Shown one piece after another: positions 45,501 to 55,444 of a DNA stretch of 64,000 nucleotides. The translations under genes and the position numbers were made by a program. The stretch's first letter is position 1. Each line of letters starts with the position of its first letter. The stretch is from Phorcus lineatus (taxonomy: Eukaryota > Mollusca > Gastropoda > Trochida > Trochidae). The notes beneath the pieces are model-generated. The model had not been told where the DNA came from, did not search any database, and saw only the letters and a program-made list of their open reading frames with translations. The stretch covers positions 40,968,520 through 41,032,519 of the forward strand of contig OV121089.1 of NCBI GenBank assembly GCA_921293015.1, read 5' to 3'.

Positions 45501-48500
45501 ACTCATCTAAAACAGCCAGGAGGGCAGTTAGGAGTTGATAGCTTTTGTTAGGTTATTTAACTAGTATCCATGTTTATTGAACGTGAGATTTACACCTCTG
45601 TGCAATTATGAGGCTGTTTTTACATTTTCATTGAAAACCAGTAATTGTCATATACATGTCGTTTGGACATGAAAAGTTAAGATGTTTTGATTTTATATCA
45701 CCACATATGACATTTAGGTTCGTATCAAAGCTAAATAATATGAAAATGATGGAGTTGCTCTTTAGGCATCAGATTAATTTAATTATTAACTTACATTTGT
45801 GGCCTGTTTTTGTGAGTGTTATAAGTGACAGATTATCATGTAAACATATCATGTATGTTAAAATAAAATTTCTTAATTCAATAAAGCTTAAGAAAATCTC
45901 TTGAATGCTAAAATGTCTTGGTAAGGTTATGTTGGGTTCAATTTCTAAGATAAATAAGCAACAATGGCAAATAACAGGAAGCCTGGTTGCCATAGCTACA
46001 GTTGTTATCACTTAACACAGTATGTACCTTATGGTATCTTCACCTTATAAAACAATTTGTTATTTGTGGTCTTATTTACAGTTGTGAGTGCTTGGGTCAT
46101 TGGTAAAGATTATAATAATCTGTATTTGTACAAATTAGTGAATCTATTATATGACCATCTTGTAGGCAGATATGTATTACAAATATATTAGTTAGGCAGA
46201 TATTTATTACATGGCTTTTAGTTAGGCAGATTCAGACATCCAAGAGCAAAAGCTTTTATTTAATTTTTTTTTCTTCCATATTTTGTGGTACAGGCAAAGA
46301 CAAAAGACGAAGACAGATATTCAACACATAAATACAGTTTCATACACCTATATACTAGTACAATTTGATTTAGTTTAATAATAACTGAATTTTTTTCCAT
46401 TTATGCTACATCTGTAAATATGCTGTTTGATTAGTAAATGATTGCATTTACAGGATTATTGTTCTTTCCTTTCATTCCCAAAATGATTGTTTTATTTGTA
46501 AATTCCAGTTTTAACTGTACAGAATTTAACCATGATTTGATTTCAGCAAAACCTGGTTGAATATAGTTAAAGACCATTTGATTTCTGTATGTATCAAAAT
46601 ATGTTTGCCAATTCACGTAACTTATGTGGGATTTTTATTCTCAGGTGTTGGTCTGGTGACAAGGAAGATGGCTGGAGCATTGAAACCCACACAAGAGGTC
46701 AAGGTCGATGGAGATGATTGGGAGATAAAGACGTGCTCAACGTTTAAAACCTCAGAACTTAAGTTCAAAGTTGGAACAACTTTTGATGAAAATACTCCAG
46801 ATGGGAGAAAATGCAAGGTGAAAATTTTGCAATTGTTCACTTTGATGACGTATTATACAGTTTGTTGTTTAAAATTTGTTATAGATGTTATATCCAATGC
46901 TCAGTATTTATGAGGGCAAGCAATCTTCACAAAAAAAATTTTCTTTGAAGAAAAGCAATATTTACATCATGGACTTAAATAAAAAAATTCAATTGAGCTT
47001 TTCCAATTTTGAAACTTTAAACGTTAATCATTCACTCATTTTGAAACATTATTTTCTTTTAGACGACAGCAACGTTGGATGGACAGAAATTGACCTTGGA
47101 GCAGAAGGGGGATGTTGATTCAACTATCGTTAGAGACTATGATGGAAATAACATGACCATGGTAAGACTTACTTAATTATATTCACTCAAATGATAATCA
47201 ATTCACTATAGTAATAGTCATCGGTAACTGTAACAACTCGGTGATCTTCTGATGAGGTCATTTTGGACTATAGTGTACTGATTTCCTTAATACTATTTAT
47301 ATATTAACGTTAATCTTCTTTTTAAAAAATTAGTTTTCACTTTTGGTATTTAGGATCGAAAGTATTTTCACTGATTTTGACCCAGATATTTTCAATTAGC
47401 CAGATCAGTTTGACAAAAAGTAATGACCATCTATGAATTTGCTCTTCCCAGTCTGGTTTGGGTGCTGAATTTCAGTGCAGTACAACCCATGGTTTGCTAG
47501 TTCCAGCCAGTGCTCCCAGGTTTCATTGCAATGCATATATGGCCACAAAGGTGTTGTGGGCTTTCTCCTTGCAATAATAATAGCATCTGCGATATAAGTA
47601 AAATACTCTTGAAAATTGAATTAAATCCAAATCTCCTCACCTCAACACAACCAGTTCGATGAAGACTTGTCAGAATTATAACGGTCCTATTCAATTAAAG
47701 TGACCGACATGAAAACAAAATTGCTTAAGGAGGTTGGATACCTTTGTTTATGCGCATACCGGATAGGACATGTAATAGCGCGAAAAATATCATGGGTTAC
47801 CCCCCTTTGTCGTACTGTTAATTATACTTCCGTCCGTGCTTCTCTCCCCTGATAAAAATGTCTGCCGCCAAGCTACGATCACGGAAGGGCTATTTAATAA
47901 ATTGTAAAGTAAAAAAGGCTTGATAAGACAAAATCATCAACGAAACGCTTCCATGACTCCGAAGAAACCTTACTGGCCGAGGAAATCTCGGCTGATGAAG
48001 ATAAACACGAAAACGATGTCCCTTGATTAGTGAATTTTTACAAGAGTTACCTCCCCTGATCAAATTTTATTTGGGTATGCTCAAAAGATTCTTGATATCT
48101 TAAGATAGGGCCTGGTGACATATCTTTTTTATTTGTGAATCTTATAAAGTAATGAAATTACTTTTGAAATAATCATTTTTGAAAAATTTCTTAATACGAG
48201 AAAATATTTATTTTGTTACATAAAGCAATATTTTTGAAAAAATGGGGTTTTTCTTAGAACAAATTAGTGTCCTAATTACAACAAATTGTTAAAAATTATT
48301 TAATTTTCTGTTGTATTTTGAAATAATAGTTTAATATCTATATACAAAAATTAGAAATATACAATAATTTCTATTATTTTGTATTTGAGAGAAATTTTTA
48401 TAAATACAAGTTTTTCAACAACGGGTCACCACTGGGAGGCCATTTTGTTGAAGAAATACCCTGGTGACATGCCTTTTTTTTTACATAATTGTATTCTAGA

Positions 48501-51500
48501 CACATTTTCCTACAAAATGATACCAAATTTAATAATTTCTTAATAGGGGCTCATTTTGTATCCAACCTCCTTAAAGGAGGATCATAAATCCATCATAAAC
48601 AAATTGAATTATCCACAGGAGTAGCATAAATTTTTGTTGATACATGTTTTGAAGGTGATAAACAAGTTCTGTAATATCCATAAAAGCATCCATTAGTTTG
48701 ATCCTCATGCTGTTATCACAGGCCCTTGGATCATTAAAAAAAATAATTTCTTAATTTAAAATTTTTTTTTGAGAACACCCCCTGAATCGAATCGTACCTC
48801 TGTTAATAGTATATGGAAAGGCCAGACACTCCATTCGCCCCCACCCGCTTTCTTGACCGAATGCTACAATAAATACGCACGCAATCAATATAAAATCTAT
48901 GCAGACATGTTGTCAAATGATTTGCCTTTCTACTCCAACTCACTTAAACAAATAAATCTTTGGGGTTATTTAATGAGGACGGCCGAAAGACGATTTCCAC
49001 GCCCAACTTAAAGCTGATGGGACAAATGGCCGCCCGTCACCTTGACCTTATGGGGTGTGTGGCCGCAGCGACAGATCTCATTGGTTGCAAGAACGGAGAA
49101 TTAGAGTTATCTGTTCCTAACTTTGCATCAAACCAATGAGATCTGTCGCTGCGGCCACACACCCCGTAGGGTCAAGGTGATGGGCGGCCATTTGTCCCAT
49201 CAGCATTAAGTTGGGCGTGGAAATCGTCTTTCGGCCGTACTCATTAAATAACCCCAAAGATTTATTTGTTTAAGTGAGTTGGAGTAGAAAGGCAAATCAT
49301 TTGAGCACATGTCTGCATAGATTTTATATTGATTGCGTGCGTATTTATTGTAGCATTCGGTCAAGAAAGCGGGTGGGGGCGAATGGAGTGTCTGGCCTTT
49401 CCATATACTATTACCAGAGGAACAATTCTATTCAGGGAGTGTTCTCAAAAAATTTTTTTAAATTTTTTATATTTTTTTTTAATGATCCGAGGGCCTGTGG
49501 CTGTTATCCCTACCAAGCAATTTCTAAAAAAGCACCTCATGACCATAGTTAGAATAAGGGAGAAAGACCAAACAGGATACTGCAGCCTACAATTTTGTCA
49601 TAAGCCCTTGTGGTTGAAATGTATGAAGCATAAAGATCAAACTTAATTCAAGAGAAAGTCTCTTGTTGAGGGTAGCATCAAGGTCCAGATTTTTTCAAAG
49701 TTGAACTTTTATCTCCTATTGGAGAGGCAATAGAATGTTCAGAAAGTCTCATTCTGAAATTTCTTTTTGTTTCACCCACATATTGTTTCTGGCACTGCTT
49801 GCAAGTGATTAGGTATACTACATTATGTGATTTACATGTGTAATATCGTTTACTATATACCTTCTGGTTGATGCTACTAATGATTCAAATGTAATTAACT
49901 TCATCTTCTGATTCTATAGATCTTTTGTAGTTTTTCAAAACTCACATTTTATCATCGCAAACTGCTCTTCATTTATGGCTATGATTTCATTAGAGGTCAC
50001 ATGATAAACCTATTTGAATTATTTGCATCACTCAACATTATCATTAAGAGAAATAGAAGTTCTTCTGAAGTGGACTATTTATTCAATATTGCTGGAGCTT
50101 TTGTCATAAATACATCGTAACTTTTTCCCATGTGATACAGAGGCGGACATATTGAATAACAGACAGATGTGTCCTCTGTAGGAAGTGGTTTAATGCATTG
50201 TGTAACTGCTGAATATGAGAGGTTGTCATGTATCAATTTGTCATGCATACTGAAATATCACAAAGCTGTTTCATTTTGTATGTGTATGAATTATTTGAAT
50301 AGGTTGATAAAAATTACCGTAGTTAATTATATTCTAATTTCATTTCTTTGACCCTCTTTAACATAATTAGTTTCATTAAAGACAAAATACGCAAATTGTG
50401 GTATCATGGATGATGAATTGTGTAAAAGATAATTATGACTAGATAGATATAAGATAGATGAAAAATGACGCAGCTTTCTTTAGTTTCAAAAGACTTCGTT
50501 CAGGAGCTTTGTTTGCTTTCAACTATTGAATTACATGATGTTAATTATAAATTTATTGATGACTTCAAACCTTGTTAAAATAAAGATATTTTAGGTTGTT
50601 GACAAATTTAGAAGAATTGAAAGTTTTTCAGAATACCCCTCCTACCGAAAATGTTTTTACACTAATCAATGGAATGAAATACAATTTTTTTTTTTTCAAT
50701 CTTTTATAGAAAAAATATGATTTTATGTCAATACCACTAACCTAACTGTGTTTATATCATTTCTTGCTTTAGATATCCCAGGCAGAAATAATTATGAATA
50801 TATGTTCATTTCGAGTTTGTAGAGAAATATATATATTGATTGACACCATGACAAAATATCAATCATGATATATTTGTCCTATTATGAAAAACATGGAAAT
50901 TTTTTGTTTTAATTGGTCTAATTGAAAGAATTTGTACCAAAATAACTCTAAGTTAAATTTAAACAGTTGTTGACGTTTATTTTCTCTGTTAATATTTGTT
51001 TATTCATTGCTTACATGGTTTGCAACTGTTTGCATACCCCTGGTGAATGGCTTATTGACTAAAATGTCAACATCACACTTACATGCGGTGAAGGTCGACA
51101 TGACATTTGCACAGTGAATCCAGAACATATTTGGAACAAGCAGTATGTGAATAAACTTGAAATGAGTGAAGAGACGTCCGGAACAGCCTTGAAAATTATT
51201 TGAAAGCAGAACATGCTTTGAAATTTTTTCATTACTAATCGTAGATTATTTTGTGATTAAATTTTTATCAGGTGAAAAAATAAAAATAAATGTTAAAACG
51301 AAATTTCAAGATTGAAACTCAATAAAGGTTTGTCATAACAGATCCATTTATTTTTACAGTTTAAAATCATTATAAAGTTTTGTGTTAAAAAAAGAAGTTC
51401 TGAAAAAATGCTACCCCAAATTCTTCTTTCTTTTGAATGATTGCCAAATTTTCATGTTTTTGGAAAATTTAAAGAAGAAAAATATAGAGGAAAAATTCCT

Positions 51501-54500
51501 GTCTCTTGTGCAGTACAGTACGTAAATGGAGAGAACCGGGAGAGGAACGAGAAAGCTACTTTAATTTTATGGTTCATGCATATATCATTTCCGTCTTTCC
51601 GTTAAGCTAAGTGGACATTTCTTGTGACATCATTAAAATTTGTTGCTTTAAGTAGGTGATGTCATTACAGTGAGTATATTACATTTAAGTATAATGACCA
51701 TTGTTAAGGTATATCCTTGATGCAAGTTATCAGTATTGGAATTACAACACATTAAATTGACATAAAATCATTCATAATTTTAGCTTTCCTTTCTATTTGT
51801 TGAATTTCTATCACATGAGCTTATGCAAATTATTATCTGCACATAGTAAAACATCTATTTACTCAACCAAATCATCAGTAGGCAAAGAGTAAGTGTTTTG
51901 TTTCAAGAGAAACTGCATGTGGCCAATCTAGTCTGAACGCCTTTATATCAATAGAGTAAGGGAAACTGATTTAGGAGGCTGAACCCTTCATATATTTGTT
52001 TGATTATCCAATGAGTAATCACTTGATAAGTTCAACTTTTTGCCGAAGAAGGCGTTGCACTCTAAATAAGAATTTTGAGCAAGGTTTCAATTAAGCAATA
52101 ATAGAGACTGGTGCAATTTAAACAATAGTGCACGCCAATATTTTGTAAACACAACGAATGCACAGATACTGCATACCGGTATCTCCCGATATTACACACT
52201 ATCCACACTCAAGTAATCTATCTCGTAAGTTATTTAACAAATATTTACGTATTCAGGTAGTAAAGTGGATTTTTAAAGGCCGCAAGTATTTAATGTTATG
52301 TTACATTAAATCCGCATGAACTACGATATCGGAAATATTAAAATTTTGCTCTTAACCAGAAAAGCGGAAACGGCAGCCGCTATGGTCAATCTAATAACAA
52401 TGCTAATAATGTTTTATTGAATCGGTTAATTTACAACATTGCTTTCATAAAACATATTTCATGATTTGTTCAGAGTTTGGGTAGATTCAATAGCTGCACA
52501 CAGTACTAGTTCAGCTGTTTCCAAGTGTCAATAATTTATCCGTTTTGTGCACAGCTAACCTTAGATTTTTATATGTCAAAGCCGACAGCGACTGTCTTTA
52601 CGTTTTCATTTTTCATTGCAGGTAAATTGTAAAGAATGTTTAGTATTTCATTGCATCGATAGAAAGTTTAAGTGAATGCATAAGTCCTCGTACACCTTAA
52701 AATAGCCAATTTAAACCATAAAAGCGTGCACTAGTGCCTTTAAACCATGCGAGGAAAGATGTCCTGTTAGAAAAGTGTAGCAGGAAATGCCTTATTCACT
52801 GTCACGTCAGTGTCCTATCAAATACGTATGTACACTGTCTTATCATTCAGAAAGGTATGAAGAGAACCTGAATATAAAAATCTGACAATAGATTTTATTT
52901 TGCTGATCAAACATCAAGCCACTAACCGGAAGTCTAGACATAAGTTTATAATGGCAAAATATGTTAGACCAACATCTGCAGCTACTGACTCGATCACAAC
53001 AAACAGTTTGAATGATTAAATATGTCAATCAATGTCTTTCCTCTGAAACTGGTTTTCATTGTTGACTCAATTAATTCTGTATTTCGACAAATCCCCATGT
53101 TTTCTTTGCATTTCAGTTATTTTTTTAATGGGAGTTTGCTCTCTCATTCTTCAATACTTAATATGATTTGCAACATGACTTCGTTGTATTCTCGATTCTG
53201 ATTGGTTGATTTGAAGAATTTCCCTATGTTGAATGACAAATTAGCTAAAACTACTCACTATGAATTGATACATCATGTTCACTAGACAATGTCTTGGTCA
53301 TTGTCACAATGGTCTTTGGCTAGTTTAAAGATTTTGTTTTTGGGGTTGTAAGAAATTTGTTCATTAGCTTTATATACATGTTTATTTTGGTCTAGAATTA
53401 AGGTATGTTGTAAGATCTCGCTGTTATGAATGTCAGTATTTTTTATTCAACACCCGCAAATTTAGTTAAAAACCTATGGCGCAAGCGTTAATTTTGTATT
53501 TTTAAATGGAATTTGCTCACTCCTTCTTCAATAGTTTAAAGAGCAACTGTGAGATTTTAATAACATATTAATAACGTTTGATACGAACCTAAATGTCATA
53601 TGTGGTGATATAAAATCAAAACATCTTAACATTTCATGTCCAAAAGACATATATATGACAAATACTGAAAATCTAAAAACAGCCTTATAAATGCACAGAG
53701 GTGTAGATATAACGTCCAATATGCATGGATACTAGTTATATAACCTAACAAACACTATAAACTCCTAACTGCCCTCCTGGCTGTTTTAGATAAGTCTCCA
53801 AAATTACGTTTGACTATTTGACGTTCTACCTTCATATTGTCACTGTAAAAGACCAATAAGCTTTAAAATGTGTCTTTTTGGTAACAGTCAGCGATAAAAT
53901 GACACCATTGATTAAGTTTGGCATATATGTAAGACTCGAATCCATGGCAGGCCTCAAATCTGTGGCGGATTTCCAAATCTATGGCAGATTTTCAAATGCC
54001 TGACATTTGTACCTTTTTGGTATTTTTCTGCAATGATTAACCAAACCTTACGCTAGACAAACTTACCCTAAAATCCGTCGACAGGAATCCAAGGGTTCAA
54101 AAAGATAGTCTTTCAATATATTAGGGCTAAAGAAGACAGACTCACCGAGGGCTAAAAAGATCCTACAAAGTAAGCACATTTGATATGGCATAAAGCCGTA
54201 AATGTCTTATTTACATGTAAGGTATTGTTTAATGTATTTTCGTAATTGGGTTATGGACCCGTCTTATTTGGTCGTTATCCGTTTGCAATATCTCTGTGTG
54301 TCTTCCCTAATTATTTCGTTAGCGACGCAATTGGGCCTTACGACGGGAACAGTTAGCTATTATGACGTCATCGCACAATGACGTCACTTAGCATGACGTC
54401 ATGAAACAGTCTAACAATCAAACGCGCAACAGATAAGGAGATCCGCCATAGATTAGAGACCCGCCACAGATCTGAGTCCTACATATATGACTCGAACAAC

Positions 54501-55444
54501 TCACGGAGTGGCTCTTTAATATGCCGTAACATGACTTTCAAATGTAAAACGTTTGTGTCACAGGTGGCCGGTCCAAGTATTGATTCATAAACAGACCATT
54601 ATCTTTGCATTATATTATAACTTGCACACATGGGCGTAAACTATGAAGTTTTATGTAATACACTCAAAGCAAAGAAAAAAAGTTGAAAACTTATTGGCTG
54701 TAACAAATTGATTGATACAATCATACATTGGTAATGGACATCAATAGTGAATTTATTGGCAGTGTTAAGTGCTTAAATTGTGAATTGAATATAGTCTACG
54801 TTTGTAATTGATATATATATTAGAATGAAATTAAGAGAGCACATTAAGGCGTAGAATTGATGTCTAATTTGAATTTTTGGTACAACAGATTTGAACATAA
54901 AAATATTATTTTGAATCTAGTTGACAGAAAGCAGTTTGTGCCAATTGATAATTAATGCCACAGCCGCTATAGCCACTTGCAGCAGGGAGAAGTTTAACAC
55001 CATAAATAGCGTATTGAAATCTTCTGTAACTATCCACATTTTCCAAACCAAAATACCCTCTAATTGACTATATATAGGATAAATGATAGTTTGGTGGCTT
55101 AGAAGGTCTTTTCTTGTTCGAGGTTAACCCAAAATCATGATTACATCATAACCCAGTTGAAACATGTTACTGAAAGTAACATTTGTTTAATTTAGATTTG
55201 ACAACTAGATAGACGAGAAAGCAAACTCAGGAAAATAAAACAAGAATGAGAAGTGAAGCCATTCATCGACAGTTTTTTCAATGCCTCTATTCATGACCAT
55301 AGATTTCATAGCTGATTTTAAAAGAATGGGTGATGATACAAAGTAATATGTACATGCATTTATCTCACGGTGTATTTCATCTGATTGCAGACGCTGACAG
55401 CCAAAGGTGTCACGTGTACGAGGAAGTACCAGCGGGCAGAATAA
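30481..55444 (+). CDS. Cytosolic fatty-acid-binding protein, 4 exons, 131 aa
   Basis: Joined from 30481-30550, 46645-46817, 47063-47161 and 55391-55444, every junction GT-AG and in frame. The 131-residue product has all marks of the intracellular lipid-binding family: start FAAGKWNLVDTDNFDAYMQA (strand A and helix I), VGLVTRKMA (helix II), and a beta-barrel with TFKTSELKFKVGTTFDE and CKTTATLDG. Arg105 and the Arg125-x-Tyr127 pair bind the fatty-acid carboxylate. It ferries fatty acids in the cytosol and to nuclear receptors. Exon lengths 70, 173, 99 and 54 coding bases follow the classical FABP pattern (intron phases 1, 0, 0). Introns are unusually large: 16.1 kb, 245 bp and 8.2 kb. It resembles the heart/brain/adipocyte branch; the subtype is not assigned. 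Confidence 0.95.
32400..32640 (+). repeat. Three diverged tandem copies, 70-105 bp
   Basis: Each unit has TTTCATTCCAAATCTAGAC, a TTTTCAGGAGGTTATGATTTA block and, in two of them, ATTCAAAGCCCTGCCATT. No frame. Confidence 0.55.
33998..34028. promoter_or_regulatory. Pair of perfect CRE palindromes
   Basis: TGACGTCA at 33998-34005 and 34021-34028, in a GC-richer island of FABP intron 1. Such palindromes bind CREB/ATF factors. They may simply belong to a repeat; activity is unknown. Confidence 0.35.
37021..37479. mobile_element. TTAA MITE with nested SINE tail
   Basis: TTAA at 37017-37020 and 37480-37483. The right end inverted reads AAGGACAGTCCTATCAGG, like the ends of 22798-23199, and the interior shares TAGAATATCCA and TTATGATAAGACTAATCAA with that copy. 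At about 37345-37410 it carries a foreign GGCTGATATATTGCCCAAGC and GCGGCGTTAAACAATAACTC tail, the 3' end of a molluscan-type SINE. Confidence 0.6.
42269..42414. repeat. Hairpin-forming repeat, 55 bp arms
   Basis: Left arm GGATACTAAACGACCGTCC then ATTTAATACTGTTTTTATTT pairs with right arm ending AGTATTAAAT..GTTTAGTATTC, around a GAGCGAAAGCGAG loop. It is followed by CRE palindromes at 42516 and 42540. Probably a MITE terminus or foldback. Confidence 0.6.
42516..42547. promoter_or_regulatory. Pair of perfect CRE palindromes
   Basis: TGACGTCA at 42516-42523 and 42540-42547, 24 bp apart, next to GGCCGCCATTGTGATGGCGG, a further short dyad. Location is intronic. Confidence 0.35.
42870..43491 (+). 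mobile_element. TTAA MITE family 1, copy 1 (622 bp)
   Basis: TTAA at 42866-42869 and 43492-43495. Ends AGGCACTAGTGCACGC and, inverted, ACGCACTAGTGCACAC. The whole sequence matches 52122-52739 in reverse complement, including TTAGCTGTGCACAAAACGG and ATTTCCGATATCGTAGTTCA. No coding frame; piggyBac-like mobilisation is inferred from TTAA. Confidence 0.82.
44552..44655. repeat. Short hAT-like terminal-repeat relic
   Basis: Right end CCCCCCTCTGGATCCGCCAC is the reverse of the GTGGCGGATCCAG start at 61433. The left end GAGTGGCAAGGAATTTTGAA is a mutated version. A roughly 100 bp decayed element. Confidence 0.4.
44768..45080 (+). repeat. tRNA-derived SINE in FABP intron 1
   Basis: GGGGCAGGCTAGCGCAGTGG head with A box and degraded B box (GGTTTGAATCATGCC), body and GCGGCGTTAAACCCCATTTT tail as in 58572-58889. 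No clear target duplication, moderately diverged. Confidence 0.82.
45296..45761 (+). mobile_element. TTAA MITE family 2, copy 1 (466 bp)
   Basis: TTAA (45292-45295) and TTAG (45762-45765). Ends AGAGCCACTCC and, inverted, AGAGCAACTCC. It matches 53540-54515 in reverse, without the 552 bp nested insert of that copy. No coding frame. Confidence 0.78.
46645..46817 (+). CDS. FABP exon 2 (173 bp, canonical length)
   Basis: Acceptor TTTTTATTCTCAG, donor GTGAAA. Completes Gly24, then VGLVTRKMAGALKPTQ to GRKCK. 173 bp is the same as the second exon of vertebrate FABP genes. Confidence 0.95.
46818..47062. other. FABP intron 2, 245 bp
   Basis: Short and AT-rich with no recognised element, in contrast to the neighbouring introns. 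Confidence 0.7.
47063..47161 (+). CDS. FABP exon 3
   Basis: 33 codons, phase 0 at both ends; acceptor TTTTCTTTTAG, donor GTAAGA. Encodes TTATLDGQKLTLEQKGD and VRDYDGNNMTM, including Arg105 of the ligand site. One codon shorter than the usual 102 bp. Confidence 0.95.
47450..47650 (+). repeat. 5'-truncated SINE in FABP intron 3
   Basis: Starts within the SINE body (GTTTGGGTGCTGAATTTCAG) and includes CCATGGTTTGCTAGTTCCAG and GGGCTTTCTCCTTGCAATAA. The tRNA-like head is missing and the tail is eroded. Confidence 0.75.
47729..48570. mobile_element. TTAA MITE, 842 bp, 13 bp perfect inverted ends
   Basis: TTAA at 47725-47728 and 48571-48574. Ends GGAGGTTGGATAC and its exact complement GTATCCAACCTCC. 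Inside are a GC-richer left part and two CTGGTGACAT motifs (about 48112 and 48460). No transposase. Confidence 0.85.
48717..49499. mobile_element. Foldback hAT-type MITE, 783 bp, perfect 8 bp TSD
   Basis: GCTGTTAT lies on both sides (48709-48716 and 49500-49507). Starts CACAGGCCCTTGGATCATT and ends in the near-complement. Almost the whole element is a palindrome: the arms remain paired to the centre at about 49108, leaving a loop of about 45 bases (roughly 49086-49130). Matches include GCGGCCACACACCCCR and CGTCTTTCGGCCGTACTCAT. No protein is encoded; frames across it are by-products of the arms. Confidence 0.92.
49650..49880 (-). pseudogene. Penelope-like element GIY-YIG endonuclease relic
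   Basis: Read leftward from about 49880, a frame gives SINQKVYSKRYY, then CKSHNVVYLITCKQCQKQYV and GETKRNFRMRLSEHSIAS. CxxxNVVYLITCxxCxxQYVGET is the hallmark of the C-terminal GIY-YIG domain of Penelope-like retroelements. A stop at 49678-49680 and another at about 49648 follow. No reverse transcriptase is visible upstream, so this is a truncated remnant. Sequence resembling its downstream end is near 58070-58160. Confidence 0.72.
49881..52117. other. FABP intron 3 interior, no element recognised
   Basis: AT-rich, numerous T and A runs. No coding or repeat signature beyond local simple sequence. Confidence 0.45.
52122..52739 (-). mobile_element. TTAA MITE family 1, copy 2 (618 bp, inverted)
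   Basis: TTAA at 52118-52121 and 52740-52743. Reverse complement of 42870-43491 over its whole length with scattered changes; right end GTGCACTAGTGCCT, left end ACAATAGTGCACGCC. Confidence 0.82.
53930..54481. mobile_element. hAT-type MITE nested in the TTAA MITE (552 bp)
   Basis: CATATATG flanks both sides (53922-53929 and 54482-54489), an 8 bp duplication; family 2 copy 1 has CATATATG only once. The ends TAAGACTCGAATCC and, inverted, TAGGACTCAGATCT match. Subterminal units of about AATCTATGGCRGAT repeat several times. Three CRE palindromes lie near its right end. Confidence 0.72.
54363..54401. promoter_or_regulatory. Triple CRE palindrome inside the nested MITE
   Basis: TGACGTCA at 54363-54370, 54379-54386 and 54394-54401: three perfect copies in 39 bp. 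Potential CREB/ATF platform carried by a mobile element; no evidence of activity. Confidence 0.4.
55150..55265 (+). repeat. Diverged single copy of the satellite leader
   Basis: AGTTGAAACATGTTACTGAA through GAGAAGTGAAGCCATTCATC parallels 25993-26112, the left edge of the 135 bp array, but the unit itself is not amplified here. Confidence 0.6.
55391..55444 (+). CDS. FABP exon 4 (terminal)
   Basis: 17 codons and TAA. Acceptor CATCTGATTGCAG. Encodes TLTAKGVTCTRKYQRAE with the Arg-x-Tyr ligand motif. Found from the family ending; it is too short to stand out otherwise. Confidence 0.94.
   Translation, partial: TLTAKGVTCTRKYQRAE

Larger units (their letters stand above)
30551..46644. other. FABP intron 1, 16.1 kb
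   Basis: No additional exon recognised. AT-rich with scattered homopolymers, TA repeat (39826-39848) and a CTT run (40902-40919). Local duplications are at 32400-32640 and 39055-39365. Mobile elements are listed separately. Confidence 0.6.
53540..54515 (-). mobile_element. TTAA MITE family 2, copy 2 (976 bp, carries nested insert)
   Basis: TTAA at 53536-53539 and 54516-54519, both intact. Reverse complement of 45296-45761, interrupted by the hAT-type element at 53930-54481. Confidence 0.78.

Noticed and set aside
48769-49646. Frames of 80-105 codons in the palindrome and its right flank
   Set aside because: They arise from the inverted arms, have no family resemblance and run into T-rich tracts.
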